Of a stretch of 64,000 nt of DNA, positions 38,192-48,193 are shown piece by piece (positions within the stretch are counted from its first letter, which is position 1; every line of letters begins with the position of its first letter). The translations under genes and the position numbers were made by a program. Location of the stretch: contig NZ_CP033070.1 of assembly GCF_003669035.1 (NCBI RefSeq), positions 62,001 to 126,000 of the forward strand, read 5' to 3'. A model generated the notes under the pieces. It was given only the letters and a program-made list of their open reading frames with translations. It was not told where the DNA came from and searched no databases. This stretch comes from Chryseobacterium sp. 3008163 (GTDB taxonomy: Bacteria; Bacteroidota; Bacteroidia; Flavobacteriales; Weeksellaceae).

Positions 38192-40470
38192 ATGGAGACG
38201 CAAAAATTTCACTATGACAATAATATTGTCAGGGCATTCCTCTATGCCACTATCGTATTCGGAATTATTGGTTTTATTTTAGGATTGACGGCCGCTTTAA
38301 TGCTGTTTTATCCGGAATTGCCAGAATTTTTATTCGGAACTGATGATACAACTATCCAAAGTTTAAGAAGCGGAAACATTCAGGGGCTTATTAATTCGCA
38401 GGGAGCTTTAGGTTTTGGAAGAATCAGAATGCTTCATACGAGTGCTGTTATTTTTGCTTTTGTGTGTAATTCTTTCTTTTGCGGTGCATATTACAGTATG
38501 CAAAGACTTCTGAAAACCAGAATGTACAGCGATACACTTTCCTGGATTCATTTCTGGTCTTGGCAAATTATGATTATTGCCGTTGTGATTACATTTTTAA
38601 TGGGAATCAACACTTCAAAAGAGTATGCTGAGCACGAATGGCCGATTGATATTTTGATCACATTCTCTTGGGTTATTTTCGGAATCAATATGTTTGGAAC
38701 GATTGCCAAAAGAAGAGTGCGTCATTTATATGTAGCGATTTGGTTCTATATTGCCACGTGGATTGCTGTTGCCATGCTGCATATCTTCAATAATCTTGAA
38801 GTTCCATTATCATTCACAAGCTGGAAGTCTTATTCTGCCTACGCAGGAGTAAAAGATGCTTTGGTACAGTGGTGGTACGGTCATAATGCAGTGGCATTCG
38901 TATTAACAACACCGGTTTTAGGTTTAATGTATTACTTTATGCCAAAAGCAGCAAACAGACCTGTATTTTCTTACAAATTATCAATCATTCACTTTTGGTC
39001 ATTGATCTTCGTTTACCTTTGGGCAGGGCCTCACCATCTTCAGTACACTGCTTTACCGGCTTGGGCTCAGGCGGTGGGAACTGGTTTTTCAATCATGTTG
39101 ATTGCACCATCTTGGGGTGGAATGCTGAACGGATTATTAACTTTAAGAGGTGCTTGGGATAAAGTAAGAGAAAATCCTATTCTTAAATTTTTGTAGTGGC
39201 AATTACGTGTTATGGAATGGCTACTTTCGAAGGACCACTTTTAGCAACTAAGTCTTTGAATAAAATTGGTCACTATACAGACTGGGTTATCGGTCACGTA
39301 CATTTAGGAGCTTTAGGATGGAATGGTTTTATGGCATTTGGTGTGGTTTACTACTTGGTACCGATCATGTGGAGAACCGAAATTTGGTCTAAAAAACTCG
39401 CCAACTGGCACTTCTGGTTGGGAACATTAGGAATTATTTTCTATGCCGTACCAATGTATATCGCAGGATTTACACAAGGTTTGATGTGGAAACAATTTAA
39501 TCCGGACGGAACCTTATTATGGAAAAACTGGCTAGATACGGTGACTGCAATTATTCCTTATTTTAAATTAAGATTTTTAGGCGGATTATTTTATTTGAGT
39601 GGAGCTATTCTAATGGTTATCAATGTTTTTAAAACCATCAAAGCAGGTTCATTTCAAAAAGAAGTTCCAGCAGAAGCACCAGCTTTGGCCAATGTAGGAA
39701 GTGCAAGAAAAGAAGGCGAAGGCGTACATCTTTGGCTCGAAAGAACTCCTCACCTCCTATCCATATTAGCATTTGTTGCCATTGCAATCGGTGGTTTGGT
39801 AGAAATCGTTCCTACACTCACGGTAAAGAGTAATTTACCCCAAATATCAGCAGTAAAACCCTATACTCCACTTGAATTGGAAGGCAGAGATTTATACATA
39901 AGAGAAGGCTGTAATTCTTGCCACTCTCAAATGATAAGACCCTTCCGAGATGAGGTAATGAGATTTGACGGTAAAAACGGACAGTATTCCAAAGCAGGAG
40001 AATTCGTTTATGACAGACCATTTTTATGGGGATCAAAAAGAACAGGTCCGGATTTGCATCGTGAAGGCGACAGAAATCCTGATTCATGGCACTTCAAGCA
40101 CATGTACAACCCAAGAATTACATCAGCAGGCTCTATCATGCCACGTTTCCCTTGGCTGATTACCAATAAGCTGGATCGTTCACAAATGGTTGACAAAATA
40201 AAGTTAATGAAAAACACTTTCGATATACCTTATACAAAAGCTCAAATCGATTCTGCAGACCAATGGGCAAATAATCAATCTGCAGCGATTGTCAAGCGAA
40301 TTTATTCTGAAGCGGCTGATGTGAAAAATCAGATGGAAGAAGAAAAAACCGCCAAAGGAAATACATTTGTTCCCCTTGAGCAAAGAGAAATTATCGCTAT
40401 GATTGCGTATTTGCAAAGATTAGGAACAGACATCAAAACAACCGACATCAAAACGGCAAGCGTAAAATAA
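38192..40470 (+). pseudogene. ccoN: cbb3-type cytochrome c oxidase subunit I/II fusion (CcoNO), interrupted by one frameshift
   Basis: Repairing the T run 39188-39192 by one base gives 759 residues. Residues 1 to about 490 are CcoN: many membrane helices, with haem and copper ligands in HTSAVIFAFVCN, WWYGHNAVAFVLTTP, GPHHLQY and GHVHLGALGWNG. After a membrane linker (HLLSILAFVAIAIGG) comes CcoO with haem c site CNSCH (EGCNSCHSQMIRPF near residue 570) and RTGPDLH. Fusion of N and O is normal in Bacteroidota. It is the catalytic core of a high-affinity oxidase used at low oxygen. The accessory genes ccoG, ccoH and ccoS are not next to it. Confidence 0.93.
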
Positions 40471-40494
40471 TGAATCGTAAAAATTTTAATTAAA

Positions 40495-41370
40495 ATGAAA
40501 ACGAGAACCCCAATATCAATATACATCGCAGTAACATTAGGATTTACCTTTATGGCATTCGAGATGTTCGTATCAGATTCTGGTTACTTTACTTCACCAT
40601 TTTTTTGGGCATTGCTTGTGATTGTTGTCATTCTGCTTTTCATCATGCACTCTATCGGAGATTTAGTAGAAAACGAAAATTTCAACAGGCTATCAGATGA
40701 TGAGAAAAAGGAATATTTAACAGAAAAATCAACACCTTATTTTCAGAAACTTTGGAACTCTGCCTTTAAAAAACAATCTCAGACTGAGGAAAAAGATCTT
40801 CTTATCGACCATGGTTTCGACGGAATCACAGAACTTGATAATTCCTTACCCAAATGGTGGATTGGTCTTTTCTATTTCGGAATTGTCTTCTGTGTTGTCT
40901 ACATCATTGCATTTGCATTCACAGATTATGCTCATCCTGATGCCGAATATGACAAAGAAACCAAAACCATGCTTGCATCAATCGCAGAGTATGAAAAAAC
41001 TGCCCCGCAAATTGATATAGAAACTGCAAAATACAATGCAGATAATATTGCAGAAGGTGAACAGATTTTCAAAACCAATTGCGTATCGTGTCATTCAGAT
41101 TCAGGGAAAGGCGGAATTGGTCCCAATCTAACCGATACCTACTGGATCAATATTAAAGAAAAAAGTCTTTTCAAAAATGTATTCTGGATGCTTGAAAATG
41201 GCTCGCCAAATAATCCAACCATGCGACCATTCATCAAAGATGGTACTATTACAGGACGAGATGCAGAGAAAGTTGCAGCTTACATTTATCACATCAATCA
41301 GGAGAAATCACCAATTACTGAGGCTTTGGGTGGTGCGGCACCTCAAGGTAAAGCAGCCAATTGGGAGTAG
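40495..41370 (+). CDS. ccoP: cbb3-type cytochrome c oxidase subunit III (CcoP), single haem
   Basis: Protein of 291 residues. Two membrane helices near 7-25 and 33-52 precede a soluble loop. A third helix (WWIGLFYFGIVFCVVYIIAFAF, near 119-140) leads to a periplasmic cytochrome c domain with one CVSCH site (near 200) and the methionine ligand in PTMRPF (near 245). Proteobacterial CcoP usually has two haems; one is common in Bacteroidota. The two extra N-terminal helices may stand in for CcoQ, which is absent. It lies 24 bases after ccoNO, in the same operon. Confidence 0.92.
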   Translation: MKTRTPISIYIAVTLGFTFMAFEMFVSDSGYFTSPFFWALLVIVVILLFIMHSIGDLVENENFNRLSDDEKKEYLTEKSTPYFQKLWNSAFKKQSQTEEKDLLIDHGFDGITELDNSLPKWWIGLFYFGIVFCVVYIIAFAFTDYAHPDAEYDKETKTMLASIAEYEKTAPQIDIETAKYNADNIAEGEQIFKTNCVSCHSDSGKGGIGPNLTDTYWINIKEKSLFKNVFWMLENGSPNNPTMRPFIKDGTITGRDAEKVAAYIYHINQEKSPITEALGGAAPQGKAANWE

Positions 41371-41517
41371 TATATTTCATCAAAATCATAAATCAATAAT
41401 TAAAATATTGCCTTTGTCTTAGTTTACAAAATTTCTAAACTATTCACTTTTTCCATCTCAATGAGTTTGCTTTGACAAGGGCATTTTTTAAAACTCTACA
41501 AACAACTTCACTTTAAA

Positions 41518-43290
41518 ATGAATATCAAACCTATACACAACTTCCATATTCCTGTGATGGGATTAGCTTACACTATCGATACCCCTATTCGTCTGGCTCA
41601 TTTAGGAATATCATCTGTGATTTCTATTATTGATGATGAGATTATCGAAAAAATGAGAAGCTTTTACAGTGAGAAGTTTAATATAAAATACAAAGCAATT
41701 TCAACAAAAACCTATGATTACCGCTGTGAAAGAATAACAGCATATCTTAACATGGTAGATGATATTGTCAATAATAAATTTCAAGCTTTCAAAAAAGATC
41801 TTATAAGCAATATAGTTACCCTGAAAAACTTTGTTGCCATACTTCCCAATACCTCATTAATAAAAGCACAATTGCAGCAATTTATTTCGAGCAAAGGAGA
41901 TCAAATGGCAGATTTAAAAAACTATGTAAACGACCACCTTTCTCCTGGCAGCATTGACGTTAACATTATGACTAAAGTCGACAAGGAAAACTTTCTCAAA
42001 AATGAACAGCTGCCTAATATCTACAATGATGCTCACTCATCTCTGCGTGGTTTTGCAAAAAGTAAATTATCTTCTTCAATGGTACTTTCTGCCGGTTTTA
42101 ATCCTAAATTATATAGTTATATAGAACAATTTGAGGATTTTTATCCGGATAATAACGATTATCTTAAGAAGCAAATCATTATCAAGGTCAGCGATTTCAG
42201 ATCTGCCATGATTCAAGGTAACTTTTTGGCGAAAAAAGGTTTGTGGGTCAGTGAGTACAGAATCGAATCAGGATTAAACTGTGGCGGACATGCATTTGCT
42301 TCAGATGGTTTTTTACTGGGACCTATTTTAGAAGAATTCAAGCAAAGAAAACATGAGCTGATTGAGTCTGCTTTCACTTTAATGGTGTCGTCACTTCAAA
42401 ATAAAAACAAACATATTCCCAGCAAACCGCCTTTAATGAAAATTACGGTACAAGGAGGAGTGGGAACTGCTGAAGAACATCTATTTCTTTTAGAAAATTA
42501 TAATATTGATAGTGTAGGCTGGGGTTCACCGTTTTTACTGGTTCCGGAAGCAACGTCTGTAGATTTTGAAACCCGAAAACTATTAGCAATGTCAAAAGAG
42601 AATGATTTTTACCTTAGTAATATATCGCCATTAGGAGTTCCATTTAACACAGTAAGAGGTTCATCCAATGAAATTCTCAGGAAATCAAAAAAGAATTATG
42701 GCAGCTCTTGTCCTAAAAAATTATTGGCTTTAAATAAAGAATATTCACCTAAAGGCATTTGTACAGCATCTAAAAAGTTTCAGAATTTAAAGCTTGATGA
42801 GCTGTTGAAAACTAAAGATATTAAGAATTCACAAGAATTTTCAAAAGAAAAAGAGGAAATTATAGAGAAATCATGCTTATGTGTAGGTCTCGCAAATGCG
42901 GCTTACTTAGAACACGGAATCGAAATAAAAGGTGAAAAACAAGGAGTAGTTATTTGCCCGGGGCCTAATCTTGCTTATTTCGACAGTGAAGTGACTCTTT
43001 CACAAATGATACAGCATATTTATGGAAATGGTAATATCCTTTCATCCTCTTATCGTCCAAATATGTTTGTTAACGAATTAAAAATGTACGTAGATTACTT
43101 TAAAAAGCATATTTCAAAACTATCTGAAACAAATTTAACGGAACAAAAAAAATGGAATTATTTTAAACAAAATATACTGAATGGGATTGCTTATTATGAT
43201 GAGATGTTTAAAAATTTATCATTTTTCAGACCACAAGCTGAGACTATTGCTGCTGAACTTCAAAAATATAAATTATTGTTATTGGAATAA
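41518..43290 (+). CDS. Nitronate monooxygenase/FabK-like TIM-barrel protein with cysteine cluster, function unknown
   Basis: Protein of 590 residues. I do not recognise an established name. The N-terminus (MGLAYTIDTPIRLAHLGISS) and two later blocks, GLNCGGHAF (Cys255) and VQGGVGTAEEHLFLLE (near 311) followed by SVGWGSPFLLVPEAT, resemble the FMN-binding barrel of nitronate monooxygenases and FabK, where the second block binds the flavin phosphate. An insertion of about 100 helical residues (75-175) separates the first strand. After the barrel come Cys398, Cys415, Cys453, Cys455 and Cys480 (GSSCPKK, GICTAS, SCLCVG, VICPGP), a spacing that suggests an iron-sulfur cluster. It follows the cbb3 genes by 147 bases. 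Flavin and cluster are inferences from motif shape. Confidence 0.7.
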   Translation: MNIKPIHNFHIPVMGLAYTIDTPIRLAHLGISSVISIIDDEIIEKMRSFYSEKFNIKYKAISTKTYDYRCERITAYLNMVDDIVNNKFQAFKKDLISNIVTLKNFVAILPNTSLIKAQLQQFISSKGDQMADLKNYVNDHLSPGSIDVNIMTKVDKENFLKNEQLPNIYNDAHSSLRGFAKSKLSSSMVLSAGFNPKLYSYIEQFEDFYPDNNDYLKKQIIIKVSDFRSAMIQGNFLAKKGLWVSEYRIESGLNCGGHAFASDGFLLGPILEEFKQRKHELIESAFTLMVSSLQNKNKHIPSKPPLMKITVQGGVGTAEEHLFLLENYNIDSVGWGSPFLLVPEATSVDFETRKLLAMSKENDFYLSNISPLGVPFNTVRGSSNEILRKSKKNYGSSCPKKLLALNKEYSPKGICTASKKFQNLKLDELLKTKDIKNSQEFSKEKEEIIEKSCLCVGLANAAYLEHGIEIKGEKQGVVICPGPNLAYFDSEVTLSQMIQHIYGNGNILSSSYRPNMFVNELKMYVDYFKKHISKLSETNLTEQKKWNYFKQNILNGIAYYDEMFKNLSFFRPQAETIAAELQKYKLLLLE

Positions 43291-43319
43291 AGCATTGTCA
43301 TAACAATTTCCTTTTACTC

Positions 43320-43640
43320 ATTAGTTTTTATTTTGTTATTCGTGATATGCTTCGCAATTCCGCTCATAGTTCGGGTAATGTTTTTTCCAGTTATTGACGA
43401 AAATAACCTTTCTGTCAAACAGATCAATGACCGTAATAAGGTACAACCAAACCAGACCTGTATGGATATAGATAATATCTGACACCCAGACCTATTTGCT
43501 GTTTTTAACCTAAAAATTCTAATTCATATAATTCTCTACAACAGGGTATCGGTGAGAAGAAACCTAACGAAGTGGTTCGGCGTAGCTAATTGGTGGTTTT
43601 TTTAAATTTTTTCTTCACAATACTTCTCAGGTTGCAAAAA
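43320..43640 (-). pseudogene. Decayed IS3-family transposase (rve integrase core) fragment
   Basis: On the minus strand from 43491 downward the translation reads VWVSDIIYIHTGLVWLYLIT, then VIDLFDRKVIF, the DDE-integrase signature of IS3-group transposases, continuing to about 43342. Upstream, SHRYPVVENYMN is recognisable but broken by three stops, and before it RSIVKKKFKKTT (43598-43635) fits the same protein. Neither the first nor the last part of a transposase is intact and no terminal inverted repeats were found. The rest of the 477-base gap (43291-43767) shows no other gene. Confidence 0.72.
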
Positions 43641-43767
43641 AAGGGCGTGAGGTACTTATTCCCTTTGCTTTCAATTCTCTGGCCGTGCAGGGACTTCCAT
43701 ATTGATGGAGGTTAAATAATAGAAATACTGTTTACTTTAGAAAGCCTTAAAATTTCTTAAATAAATT

Positions 43768-44826
43768 TTACAAACTGTCTTTCTTTCGATAGTGTATCAG
43801 TGATAATTTTTTAAGAATCTCTGCACTTTGCTCTGGGGTAATATCACGTTGTGGTTCTGCCAGCATTTCGTAGCCGACCATAAATTTTTTCACTTCGGCG
43901 TTTCGTAGCAATGGCGGGTAAAAATGCATATGAAAATGCCATTCTGGGTGTAGTTTCCCATCTGTTGGAGATTGGTGGATTCCTGCTGAATATGGAAACG
44001 AAATCTCAAAAAGATTGTCGTATTTTGTGGTTAAATCTTTTATTATTGAAGCTAAAGACAGCTTTTCTGAATCAGAAAACTGCAGGATATTTTCCGCTCT
44101 TCTTTTGCTGATAATCATTGTTTCGTAAGGCCAGACTGCCCAAAACGGAACTAATGCAACAAAATCTTCATTTTCAAGAATGATTCTTTCTTCGGCTTCT
44201 AATTCTTTTTTAACATAGTCTTCCAGAAGTGACCTTCCGTTTTTATCAAAGTATTTTTTAAGATTTTCCTGAGTTCTCAAAACCGTTGACGGAATTGAAG
44301 ACTGCGCCCAGATTTGTCCGTGAGGATGTGGATTACTGCAACCCATCACACTTCCTTTGTTCTCAAAAATCTGAACATGATTGATGTAATCTTCAGCTCC
44401 CAAATTTTCGTACTGCTGTTGCCAAACATCTACCACTTTTTTGATGTCGTCGACTTCCATTTCTGGCAAAGTCAGGCTGTGATTTTCCGAAAAACAAATG
44501 ACTCTATTAATTCCTCGCTCCGGTTTTAATGAAAAAAAATCTGACCGTTCATCAGAAAATTCAACATCATCTTTCATCAAAGAACCAAAATCGTTTTCGA
44601 AAACAAAAACACCTTTATAATCAGGATTTTTATCACCATTCACACGTACATTTCCCGAACATAAGTAGCAATTCGGGTCGTGAGCAGGAAGTTTTTCTTC
44701 GGTTACTTTTTCAGTTTGTCCCTGCCAAGGTCGGTTGGCTCGTTGCGGAGACACTAGAATCCATTCATCCAAAAGCGGATTGTATCTTCTGTGAGGGTGC
44801 TGCTTTTGATTAAATGACGAATTCAT
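43768..44826 (-). CDS. galT: Galactose-1-phosphate uridylyltransferase
   Basis: Protein of 352 residues from the ATG at 44826; an in-frame ATG at 44850 would overlap galK more and does not match the usual N-terminus. It swaps UMP between UDP-glucose and galactose 1-phosphate in the Leloir pathway. Zinc ligand pair CYLC (near 53) and the active site HPH in CSNPHPHGQIWAQ (near 163-175) are intact, as is the C-terminal WHFHMHFYPP. It overlaps galK by 17 bases and is the last gene of the minus-strand sugar operon. Confidence 0.95.
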   Translation of the reverse strand: MNSSFNQKQHPHRRYNPLLDEWILVSPQRANRPWQGQTEKVTEEKLPAHDPNCYLCSGNVRVNGDKNPDYKGVFVFENDFGSLMKDDVEFSDERSDFFSLKPERGINRVICFSENHSLTLPEMEVDDIKKVVDVWQQQYENLGAEDYINHVQIFENKGSVMGCSNPHPHGQIWAQSSIPSTVLRTQENLKKYFDKNGRSLLEDYVKKELEAEERIILENEDFVALVPFWAVWPYETMIISKRRAENILQFSDSEKLSLASIIKDLTTKYDNLFEISFPYSAGIHQSPTDGKLHPEWHFHMHFYPPLLRNAEVKKFMVGYEMLAEPQRDITPEQSAEILKKLSLIHYRKKDSL

Positions 44827-45996
44827 TCCTTTTGTATTCTCTAATTCCATCTGATATTTTTACACGGTACACTTTCATTTCGATATCAAAATCTGCTCTG
44901 TATTTTGCACTGATGTTTTTAATCACTTCATCTACATTTTCATCTTTTATAAGATTGATACTGCATCCGCCAAAGCCACCACCCATTATTCTTGCACCCA
45001 AAACGCCGTTTTCTTTTAAAGTTTCTTCCACCATAAAATCCAATTCTCCGCAACTTACTTCAAATTCTGTTGAAAGTCCGGAATGAGTTTCGTTAAGAAG
45101 TTCTCCCAAATATTTCACATCGCCTTCAGATAATGCTTTGGCTGCTTTTTCAACTCTTTTAATTTCCTTGAGAAGATACAGACATCTTTTATAAGATGTC
45201 TCCCCTATTTCAGTTCTCACTTCATCCAGCATTGAAAAGCTAAAATCTCTGAATTTTTCTATTTCTGGAAACTTTTCCCACAAAACTTTTTTACCGTTAT
45301 CGACATCATTTCTCCTGTCGTTATAGCCGGAAGTCAGATGCGTATGTTTTACACAACTATCGAAAAGCAGCAGACTGTACCCGTCGATATTGGCTTCAAA
45401 ATACTGATGCTCCAAAGAATTGCAGTCGAGCATTATTACTTGATGTTCTTTTCCGAAAACGGATGCGAACTGGTCCATAATTCCGCACTTTACACCAACA
45501 AAGGTATGTTCGGATTTTTGACCAATAAGTGCCAATTCTTTTTTAGATAAATTTAAATCAAAAATCTGGTTGAGAATATAGGCAAATCCACATTCCAAAG
45601 CTGCCGACGAAGACAAACCGGAACCCATCGGAATCGTACTGCTGAAGGCAATCTGCAAACCGCCAATCTCTTTCCCGCTTTCCTGAATGGCATTGAAAAC
45701 ACCCAACAAATAATTAACCCAGGTCTGCGAAACCGGAGTTTGCTTTTGATGAATATTAAAACTAAAAGATTCATTAAAATCCTTCGCAAAAAAAGTGCAG
45801 TTTTCTGAGTCATCCACCTTTTTTACGGCAAAACAAATATGCTTGTCGATGGCGGCTGGAAGAACGAAACCATCGCTGTAATCAACGTGTTCACCGATAA
45901 TATTAATTCTTCCGGGAGCCAGAAAAAACTTTCAGGTTCAGATTGAAAGGCTGATTGAAATGCCTCTTTGGTATGTTTGATTAATTTCTCCTGCAT
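44810..45996 (-). pseudogene. galK: Galactokinase, interrupted by one frameshift
   Basis: Phosphorylates galactose with ATP. Adding one base to the A run 45923-45928 (T run on the coding strand) gives 395 residues from MQEKLIKHTKEAF. The galactose-binding signature (F)LAPGRINIIGEHVDYSDG is split by the break; IPMGSGLSSSAALECG (ATP loop) and IMGGGFGGCSINLI (motif III) lie in the second frame and are intact. It lies between transketolase and galT in the operon. Confidence 0.92.
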
Positions 45997-46014
45997 AGGT
46001 GACTGCAATTTATG

Positions 46015-46103
46015 ATTTTAAATCTTTTTTGCCACGAATACACGAATGTTTTTTTGGAAAAAATATAAAATTTATTCCTGCATTCGTGGCATATTTTAAA
46101 TCA
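46015..46103. repeat. Intergenic inverted repeat between galK and transketolase
   Basis: GCCACGAAT (46031-46039) pairs with ATTCGTGGC (46082-46090), flanked outside by related TTTTAAAT stretches. The direct copy CACGAAT is repeated once on the left. Its make-up (GCCACGAATNCACGAAT) is a form I associate with dispersed flavobacterial intergenic repeats. In the transcript it would fold between the two genes and could act in processing or stability. Confidence 0.45.
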
Positions 46104-46108
46104 AGCAA

Positions 46109-47062
46109 TTACTTTCTTTTCATTACTTTTTTTGCGGCTTCAACAATGTCGTTTGCAGTTAAACTGTATTTTTCCATCAATTGATCTGGTGTTCCGCTTT
46201 CTCCGAAACTATCGTTTACGGCAACATATTCCTGAGGTGCAAGATATTCTGTAATCAAAAGTTGAGCAACGCTGTCTCCTAAACCGCCAAATCTGTTGTG
46301 TTCTTCTGCAGTCACAACGCAACCCGTTTTCTTTACAGATTTTAAAATCGCTTCAGCATCCAAAGGTTTGATCGTGTGAATATTGATAATTTCAGCATCA
46401 ATTCCCTGCTCTTCCAGGATTTCGCCTGCTTTTATCGCTTCCCAAACCAAATGTCCGGTTGCAATAATCGTTACATCTTTTCCTTCATTCACCATCCAGG
46501 CTTTTCCGATTTCAAAAGTTTGATTTTCATCGGTAAAAACAGGAATTACAGGTCTTCCGAAACGGAGATAAACCGGTCCTTCATGATCTGCGATGGCAAT
46601 CGTTGCTGCTTTGGTCTGATTGTAATCGCAAGTATTAATAACTGTCATTCCGGGAAGCATTTTCATCAAGCCAATATCCTCCAGAATCTGGTGTGTTGCA
46701 CCATCTTCACCTAAAGTCAATCCGGCGTGAGATGCACAGATTTTTACATTTTTATCAGAATACGCCACCGACTGACGAATCTGGTCGTACACTCTTCCTG
46801 TAGAAAAATTGGCAAAAGTTCCTGTGAATGGAATTTTTCCTTCAATGGCTAATCCTGCTGCGATCCCAATCATATTGGCTTCTGCAATTCCAATCTGGAA
46901 GAAACGTTCCGGTGCTTTTTCTATGAATTTTTCCATTTTTAAAGAACCGATAAGATCGGCGCAAAGTGCTACGACATCAGGATTTTTGTCTGCCAATTCT
47001 GCAAGACCGGCTCCGAAACCGCTTCGGGTATCTTTTTTTTCTGTGTAGGTATATTTTTTCAT
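46109..47062 (-). CDS. Transketolase, C-terminal subunit
   Basis: Protein of 317 residues from the ATG at 47062 (a longer frame from 47104 begins inside the upstream repeat and was rejected). Carries the pyrimidine-binding and C-terminal transketolase domains, with the catalytic Glu in QIGIAEANMIGIAAGLA (near 60-75), and HAGLTLGEDGATHQ (near 104). With the N-terminal subunit encoded upstream it forms split transketolase, moving two-carbon units in the pentose phosphate pathway. The two halves are separated by a 279-base gap filled mainly by a repeat element. Confidence 0.93.
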   Translation of the reverse strand: MKKYTYTEKKDTRSGFGAGLAELADKNPDVVALCADLIGSLKMEKFIEKAPERFFQIGIAEANMIGIAAGLAIEGKIPFTGTFANFSTGRVYDQIRQSVAYSDKNVKICASHAGLTLGEDGATHQILEDIGLMKMLPGMTVINTCDYNQTKAATIAIADHEGPVYLRFGRPVIPVFTDENQTFEIGKAWMVNEGKDVTIIATGHLVWEAIKAGEILEEQGIDAEIINIHTIKPLDAEAILKSVKKTGCVVTAEEHNRFGGLGDSVAQLLITEYLAPQEYVAVNDSFGESGTPDQLMEKYSLTANDIVEAAKKVMKRK

Positions 47063-47083
47063 TTTTTTTATCTGTTGATGGTT

Positions 47084-47330
47084 GTTTAAACGCAAAGAGC
47101 GCAAAGATTTTTTTTGTATTGAGAATATTTTTCGTTCGCAAAGGCGTTTGACTTCGTCGAATCTTCGATTTCGCTCAGCAAAGGAATTTAATCATTAGAT
47201 TTTAGATGTTTTTTTGAACAGCGAATCTCTCGCAGCCCGACTTGAGTGGAGCTCTTTTTGCAAATTCAGCAATGGAAAAAGCCTTGGGAATTTGCAAAAA
47301 AGCGGGAACGGAAGGCGGATTAAGCTGCCC
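47084..47330 (-). repeat. Intergenic repeat element, copy A
   Basis: About 247 bases between the two transketolase genes. One edge is AACGCAAAGAGCGCAAAGAT, followed by GTTCGCAAAGGCG; the other is CTCGCAGCCC...GGAGCTCTTTTTG and CAAAAAAGCGGGA...GGATTAAGCTGCCC (47228-47330). It holds a perfect inverted repeat TTTTTGCAAATTC / GAATTTGCAAAAA. Copy B at 54989-55231 has the same edges in the same order and orientation. Confidence 0.7.
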
Positions 47331-47341
47331 AAATTTAAAGT

Positions 47342-48190
47342 CTAATAATCTCCTAAAGTTTCTTCGAGTTGCCCTAAAGCTTTTGCCAATTGCTCATCAT
47401 TAGGTGCTTTTCCGTGCCAGGCGTGGCTTCCCATCATATAATCGACACCGTGACCCATTCCTGTTTTCAGGAGAATGCAAATAGGTTGTCCTTGTCCGGT
47501 CAATAATTTTGCTTCGTCCAGAACTTTAAGAATTTCTTCCATATCGTTTCCGTTTTCTACTTCGAGAACTTTCCAGTCGAAGGCTTCGAATTTTGTTTTA
47601 AGATTACCTAAAGAAAGCACTTTGGAAGTAGGACCGTCAATCTGCTGACCGTTGTAATCTACGGTTGCGATGAGATTATCAACCTTGTTGTGAGAGGCGT
47701 ACATTATGGCTTCCCAGTTTTGTCCTTCCTGCAACTCGCCATCGCCGTGAAGTGTGAACACGATATTTTCATCTTTGTTCAGTTTTTTACCAACTGCGTG
47801 ACCAATTGCCACGGACATTCCCTGTCCCAGAGAACCGGAAGCAATGCGAACTCCCGGAAGATGCTCGTGTGTCGTGGGATGTCCCTGTAATCTTGAATTC
47901 AGTTTTCTGAAAGTTGCCAATTCTGACTTATTAAAATAACCTGCGTGTGCCAAAACGCTATAAAAAACAGGAGAAATATGACCATTGGAAAGATAAAAAA
48001 CATCTTCATCTTTACCCTTCATATCAAATCCTTCTTTTCTTTTCATCGCATCAAAATAAAGTGCGACCAAAAAGTCTGTGCAACCCAACGAACCGCCGGG
48101 ATGACCGGATTGACAGGCATGAACCATTCTTACAATATCCCTTCTCACCTGCGAAGCGATATGATTAAGTTTTGAAATATCGTGTTCCAT
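47342..48190 (-). CDS. Transketolase, N-terminal subunit
   Basis: Protein of 282 residues holding the thiamine diphosphate-binding domain: HPGGSLGCTDFLVALYF (near 29-45), SLGQGMSVAIGHAVGKK (near 118-134), and the metal and pyrophosphate motif HGDGELQEGQNWEA (near 147-160). It pairs with the C-terminal subunit gene downstream. It starts four bases after the transaldolase stop, so the two are co-translated. Confidence 0.95.
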   Translation of the reverse strand: MEHDISKLNHIASQVRRDIVRMVHACQSGHPGGSLGCTDFLVALYFDAMKRKEGFDMKGKDEDVFYLSNGHISPVFYSVLAHAGYFNKSELATFRKLNSRLQGHPTTHEHLPGVRIASGSLGQGMSVAIGHAVGKKLNKDENIVFTLHGDGELQEGQNWEAIMYASHNKVDNLIATVDYNGQQIDGPTSKVLSLGNLKTKFEAFDWKVLEVENGNDMEEILKVLDEAKLLTGQGQPICILLKTGMGHGVDYMMGSHAWHGKAPNDEQLAKALGQLEETLGDY

Positions 48191-48193
48191 AAA

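Noticed and set aside
39188..39196. Two separate genes, ccoN and ccoO, meeting at 39196
   Set aside because: The second frame starts in the middle of a conserved CcoN helix region, and one added T makes one continuous fusion protein as usual in this phylum.
41371..41517. ccoQ or ccoG in the gap after ccoP
   Set aside because: The 147 bases contain no frame with a membrane helix or cysteine motif.
44529..44813. 94-residue frame on the plus strand
   Set aside because: It is antisense to galT, which has intact catalytic motifs.
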